A stretch of DNA of 64,000 nucleotides from Fen-1135 sp963705275 (GTDB lineage: Bacteria; Desulfobacterota; Syntrophia; Syntrophales; UBA2185): NCBI GenBank assembly GCA_963705275.1, contig OY970063.1, positions 496,001 to 560,000 on the forward strand. The letters are read 5' to 3'. Shown here one piece after another: positions 61,818 through 64,000 of this stretch. The position numbers and the translations under genes were made by a program. The number at the start of each line of letters is the position of its first letter. Within the stretch, counting starts at the first letter, position 1. The notes under the pieces are model-generated. The model did no database searches, was not told the origin of the DNA, and saw nothing but the letters and a program-made list of their open reading frames with translations.

Positions 61818-62864
61818 ATGAAAACGATATTCCGTGCGTTCTCAGCGGCGCTGTTGCTTTTTCTGTGCGTAGACGCAAATGCCGCAAATGACCGACAACT
61901 CGTCATGGAGGAATTCATGATACCGGCCGCTGACCCAGGCATTTACCTCTATTTACGCAACAAGCATCCGCTGGGGGTAAGGAAGTTCTCGGGCCAGAAG
62001 ATCCTGCTCTACGTGCACGGCTCGACCTACCCCTCCGAGACCTCGTTCGACCTAAAGCTGAACGGCCTGTCCTGGATGGACTACATCGCGCAGCACGGCT
62101 ACGACGTCTACCTGGTGGACCTTCGCGGCTACGGTAAGTCCACGCGCCCGCCCGAGATGGACAAGCCGTCCGCAGACAACAAACCGATCGTGCGTACCGA
62201 GACTGCGGTCAAGGACGTAGGTGCGGCAGTGGATTTCATCCTCGATCGGCGAGGTGTCTCGAAGATCAACCTGATGGGCTGGTCGTGGGGCACCGTCATC
62301 ATGGGCTGGTACACCGCGCAGAACAACGACAAGGTCAACCGGTTGGTTCTCTACGCGCCGAAATGGATCCGCCAAACCGCTGCGCTCATCGACTCGGGCG
62401 GCAAGCTGGGCGCCTACCGCACCGTGTCGCGTGACGCTGCCAAGGGCCGCTGGCTCACGGGCGTGCCCGAGGACAAGAAGGCGGACCTGATTCCGCCGGG
62501 CTGGTTTAAGGCATGGGCGGACGCCACCTTTGAAACCGACCCCGTGGGCTCAAAGCAGATACCGCAGATGCTGCGCGCCCCCAACGGAACAGTGCAGGAC
62601 GATCGCGAATTCTGGGGTGCGGGCAAGGCGCTATATGACCCTGCCGAAATACGCGTCCCCACATTCCTCGCGCACGCCGAGTGGGATGCTGACTTGCCGA
62701 GCTACATGCTGCACGCCTACTTCGCCAAGCTGACCAATGCGCCCTACAAGCGATACGTAGAGATAGGCGAAGGCACGCACACAGTTATCATGGAGAAGAA
62801 CCGCATGCAGCTGTTCCAGGCGGTTCAGCAATTCCTCGACGAAAGGCTCAAGCCCAACCATTAA
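61818..62864 (+). CDS. Secreted alpha/beta-hydrolase, GC-rich and probably acquired
   Basis: The start at 61818 has GGAGG four to five bases upstream. A signal peptide (MKTIFRAFSAALLLFLCVD, cut after ANA) leads a 348-residue hydrolase with YVHGSTYPSETSF, DLRGYGKS, nucleophile elbow GWSWGTV and His in GEGTHTVIMEKNR. Codons are strongly GC-rich from about 61970 to 62860, unlike all neighbours in this AT-leaning region, which points to transfer from a high-GC proteobacterium. Substrate unknown. Flanked by repeats R2 and R3. Confidence 0.85.
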   Translation: MKTIFRAFSAALLLFLCVDANAANDRQLVMEEFMIPAADPGIYLYLRNKHPLGVRKFSGQKILLYVHGSTYPSETSFDLKLNGLSWMDYIAQHGYDVYLVDLRGYGKSTRPPEMDKPSADNKPIVRTETAVKDVGAAVDFILDRRGVSKINLMGWSWGTVIMGWYTAQNNDKVNRLVLYAPKWIRQTAALIDSGGKLGAYRTVSRDAAKGRWLTGVPEDKKADLIPPGWFKAWADATFETDPVGSKQIPQMLRAPNGTVQDDREFWGAGKALYDPAEIRVPTFLAHAEWDADLPSYMLHAYFAKLTNAPYKRYVEIGEGTHTVIMEKNRMQLFQAVQQFLDERLKPNH

Positions 62865-63453
62865 CTGTTCGCTGGGGCAGCTCGGTTTAGAAGTGGCCGA
62901 AATCGGGAAACTGGGTTGGTGGAATTGATTATAATGTTATAAGTCAGGCTGGAAAGAAATTTCAGCAAGAGCTCACGGCTGACTCGGGACTGAGGGAGAA
63001 GTATTACTCAATTCAAGAAAAATTATTCAAATGTCAAGAGTAAGGATTTGACCCCTTACCCCTCCCCCCCCTTACCCCCTTAAGTCGCCTCCCTCTAATT
63101 TTTTGGGGTGGTTGGAGTAAGTAGGGATTAGACACCCAAGCAGCCACTCCTGCCCGCACCGTTACTCTCTTTCGATCTGGTAATCCTCAGTTTTAATGAA
63201 TGACGACTACAGAACAATTGTAGTTGTTTTCAACAAGCACTTTTTCCTGTTATCCTCAAATCAAAATATCTTCTTTGAATTAAAGATTACGATAGTTAGT
63301 CAGTAAAGAGGGCAGAGGCGTTTTGACTCTGCCTTCTCAAAGAAAGCCAAAAAATTAATCTACTCTTTAATATAAAGCGATTGACTTTGAACGTAAATTT
63401 TGTTCTTTCTTGCTATATGTATTTATATCCTGGTAGATTATAATTTTGGCGCA
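62865..63453. other. 590-bp non-coding region with repeat R3 copy 2 and a hairpin
   Basis: No coding frame. It contains a C-rich stretch near 63061, repeat R3 copy 2 (63161-63196, GTTACTCTCTTTCGATCTGG), and the hairpin GGCAGAG / CTCTGCC (63311-63317 with 63327-63333), which extends to about ten pairs. AT-rich sequence before the PAS gene may carry its promoter. Confidence 0.5.
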
Positions 63454-64000
63454 GATGTTCCGGATGCCGGCGAAACTCACGAACGAACTGCTCAGGAAGA
63501 AGATTAAAGCAATGGCAAAGAATATTTCGAGCCCCCGGAAAGCTAAGAAAGCAGCGGCTGAAAGCGAACAACTATTGCGGACCCTGACGGAGAAGTCTTT
63601 TGCGGGGATTTATGTTGTTCAGGAAGGACGATTCCGTTTCGTGAATGCTAACGCGGCATCATATACGGGATACAAAGCCGGCGAACTAATTGGAAGGAAA
63701 GCGGACCGTATCGTACATCCGGAAGACAGGTCCATCGTGAAAAGAAATGCAAGGGCTATGTTGAAGGGAGAACGAACATCGCCCCACGAGTTCAGAATCG
63801 TCACAAAAAAGGGGAATATTCGATGGGTCTTGGAAACTGTAACGTCCATTTTGTATGAAGGTAAACGCGCCATCCTCGGGAATTCTATGGATATTACAGA
63901 ACGCAAACTGGCGGATGATGTCCTGAGGGAATCGGAACGCCGTTTGTCAGATATCATTGATTTCCTTCCCGATGCAACCCTGGCGATAGATAATAAAGGA
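63454..64000 (+). CDS. PAS-domain sensor protein, 3' end outside window
   Basis: Open from ATG 63454 to the window end (182 codons). A basic, Lys-rich N-terminus (MFRMPAKLTNELLRKKIKAM) is followed by one full PAS/PAC module: EKSFAGIYVVQEGRFRFVNANAA, GRKADRIVHPED, EFRIVTKKGNIRWVLE and NSMDITERK, and the start of a second PAS (RLSDIIDFLPDATLAIDNKG). The output domain is not visible; the N-terminus resembles that of the PAS-LuxR protein at 52.1 kb, but a histidine kinase or diguanylate cyclase is as likely. Confidence 0.82.

Overview
The window reads as one contiguous bacterial chromosome segment, probably from a Desulfobacterota (deltaproteobacterial, Syntrophales-like) anaerobe. This is an inference from content: the block trpS-scpA-scpB-rluB beside a site-2 protease and IHF/HU genes, a short ArgA-type acetyltransferase next to recN and nadK, PAS-LuxR regulators, and a malonate-decarboxylase-alpha-like transferase beside a sodium:solute symporter. 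No rRNA, tRNA, CRISPR array or transposase gene was found.

Layout. 1-5.9 kb: a tripartite RND drug-efflux operon led by its TetR regulator (left end cut by the window). 6.1-9.6 kb: a Zn/Mn-type ABC importer and an iron superoxide dismutase. 9.6-20.5 kb: housekeeping (RadC, site-2 protease, IHF-beta-like, RluB, ScpB, ScpA, TrpS, HU, MltA, ArgA-like, RecN, NAD kinase). 21-23.7 kb: small exported or Cys-rich proteins, a patatin and a DUF2784 protein. 23.8-37.2 kb: a murein-turnover neighbourhood (SpoIID/LytB, MurU-like, AmgK-like, double NDK-like protein, two-part glycosyltransferase, DUF4922, M15 peptidase, DUF1460 amidase, phosphoesterase), split by a minus-strand clpS-clpA-aat block in which clpA and aat carry many frameshifts. 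37.5-48.4 kb: a galE remnant, DUF218, a tartrate/D-malate dehydrogenase with a DASS carrier, VOC, HU, SYLF and MFS proteins, and an MdcA-like transferase with a frameshifted symporter and its tiny accessory protein. 48.4-53.9 kb: PEBP lipoprotein (frameshifted), PilZ, MarR plus a PaaG-type crotonase, PAS-LuxR regulator (frameshifted). 54-64 kb: an accessory region of secreted or lipoprotein hydrolases, a pseudogene, a CsgG-like lipoprotein, a methyltransferase, dispersed repeats and a partial PAS sensor.

How genes may work together. SpoIID, M15 and DUF1460 proteins lack export signals and sit with MurU- and AmgK-like enzymes, which suggests cytosolic processing and re-use of wall fragments. 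ClpS, ClpA and Aat form a complete N-degron set. The MdcA-like protein and symporter suggest uptake and CoA activation of a small carboxylate.

The most novel-looking signal is a three-copy structured element of about 80-110 nt (54.5, 55.3 and 57.9 kb), each copy 67-96 nt upstream of a gene for an exported protein, with a stem kept by compensatory and wobble changes: a candidate leader RNA. Several genes carry single-base indels, often in homopolymers and without in-frame stops, so sequencing error must be excluded before calling them pseudogenes.
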